Positions 22,623 to 23,023 of a stretch of 23,023 bases of DNA are shown here, one piece after another (position 1 is the first letter of the stretch; every line of letters starts with the position of its first letter). The translations under genes were made by a program, and so were the position numbers. The notes under the pieces were generated by a model that worked only from the letters and a program-made list of their open reading frames with translations, was not told the DNA's origin and searched no databases. The DNA comes from an uncultured Collinsella sp. (GTDB lineage Bacteria > Actinomycetota > Coriobacteriia > Coriobacteriales > Coriobacteriaceae), in contig CABSMB010000003.1 of NCBI GenBank assembly GCA_902478705.1, positions 1 to 23,023 of the forward strand, given 5' to 3'.

Positions 22623-23023
22623 ATGGACGCAAGCCAGATCGTACTGACCGCTGAGGGCCGCCAGAAGCTCGTCGAGGAGCTCGCTTGGCGTGAGGGCGAT
22701 TACGCCAAGGAGATCGTCGAGGACATCAAGGAAGCCCGCGCGTTCGGCGACCTTTCGGAGAACTCCGAGTACGATGCCGCCAAGGACAAGCAGGCCCAGA
22801 ACGCCGCTCGTATCGCCGAGATCCAGGCCATCCTCGCCAACGCTCAGATCGCTGCCAGCACGGGCGACCTGACCGTCTCCATTGGCTCGACTGTTACCCT
22901 GGTCGACCCCAACGGTGAGCTTATCGAGGTCACGCTTGTCGGTACCACCGAGACCAACTCTCTCGAGCACAAGATTTCCAACGAGTCTCCGGTCGGCCAC
23001 GCCATCATTGGGCATGACGAGGG
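22623..23023 (+). CDS. greA: transcription elongation factor GreA (cut by the window end)
   Basis: GreA rescues backtracked RNA polymerase by stimulating transcript cleavage. The first 133 residues are visible. The N-terminal coiled coil includes the acidic tip AFGDLSENSEYDAAKDKQ, with Asp43 and Glu46 as the likely Mg2+-chelating residues. The globular domain begins with VSIGSTVTLVDPNGE and continues into ISNESPVGHAIIG. The family is about 158 residues long, so only the last ~25 are missing. The ATG at 22623 follows GGGGAG. Confidence 0.96.
   Translation, partial: MDASQIVLTAEGRQKLVEELAWREGDYAKEIVEDIKEARAFGDLSENSEYDAAKDKQAQNAARIAEIQAILANAQIAASTGDLTVSIGSTVTLVDPNGELIEVTLVGTTETNSLEHKISNESPVGHAIIGHDE

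Overview
The window is a stretch of bacterial chromosome, GC-rich in its genes, with strong Shine-Dalgarno sequences and tightly packed genes, nearly all on the + strand. The gene complement (groES-groEL, a riboflavin ECF transporter, argCJBD, asnB, a MurE-like ligase, murI, rph, an XTP pyrophosphatase, dtd, veg, ispE, tatA, greA) fits a gut actinobacterium of the class Coriobacteriia. Collinsella is my best guess from overall style; this is inference, since no rRNA or other taxonomic marker is present.

Layout: (1) 195-2222, the groES-groEL chaperonin pair, followed by a gene-free stretch dominated by a giant hairpin with perfect 38-bp arms (2249-2393). (2) 2561-6083, an extended -10 promoter, an FMN riboswitch, then overlapping ribU, a fused two-domain EcfA ATPase and ecfT: a complete riboflavin ECF importer under one FMN sensor. 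(3) 6114-7025, two tandem paralogous pyridoxamine-phosphate-oxidase-fold proteins. (4) 7169-12265, an arginine block: two ArgR boxes at 21-bp phase, argC, a large terminator-like hairpin, argJ, argB, argD and a terminator. Together the four enzymes carry N-acetylglutamate to N-acetylornithine, with ArgJ recycling the acetyl group. (5) 12266-13010, a gene-free, repeat-rich island: an AT-richer ~220-bp element bounded by 28-bp imperfect inverted repeats, then a 143/144-bp near-identical duplication that includes the 3' end of a minus-strand tRNA-Val(TAC). (6) 13011-14879 minus, asnB. (7) 15180-20692, a run of + strand housekeeping genes: MurE-like ligase, HAD phosphatase, murI, rph, XTP/dITP pyrophosphatase and dtd. 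(8) 20709-23023, veg-ispE, tRNA-Pro(CGG), tatA and a greA cut by the window end, each unit with recognisable promoters or terminators.

Functionally this is mostly core metabolism: protein folding, vitamin uptake, arginine and asparagine synthesis, cell wall precursors (MurE-like, MurI), RNA and nucleotide quality control (RNase PH, XTP pyrophosphatase, DTD), isoprenoid synthesis, protein export and transcription elongation. I saw no defence system, CRISPR array, transposase or phage gene. The least explained signals are non-coding: the 2249-2393 palindrome, the inverted-repeat element at 12293-12512, the duplication at the tRNA-Val gene, the hairpin between argC and argJ, and palindromes in the HAD and tatA upstream regions.
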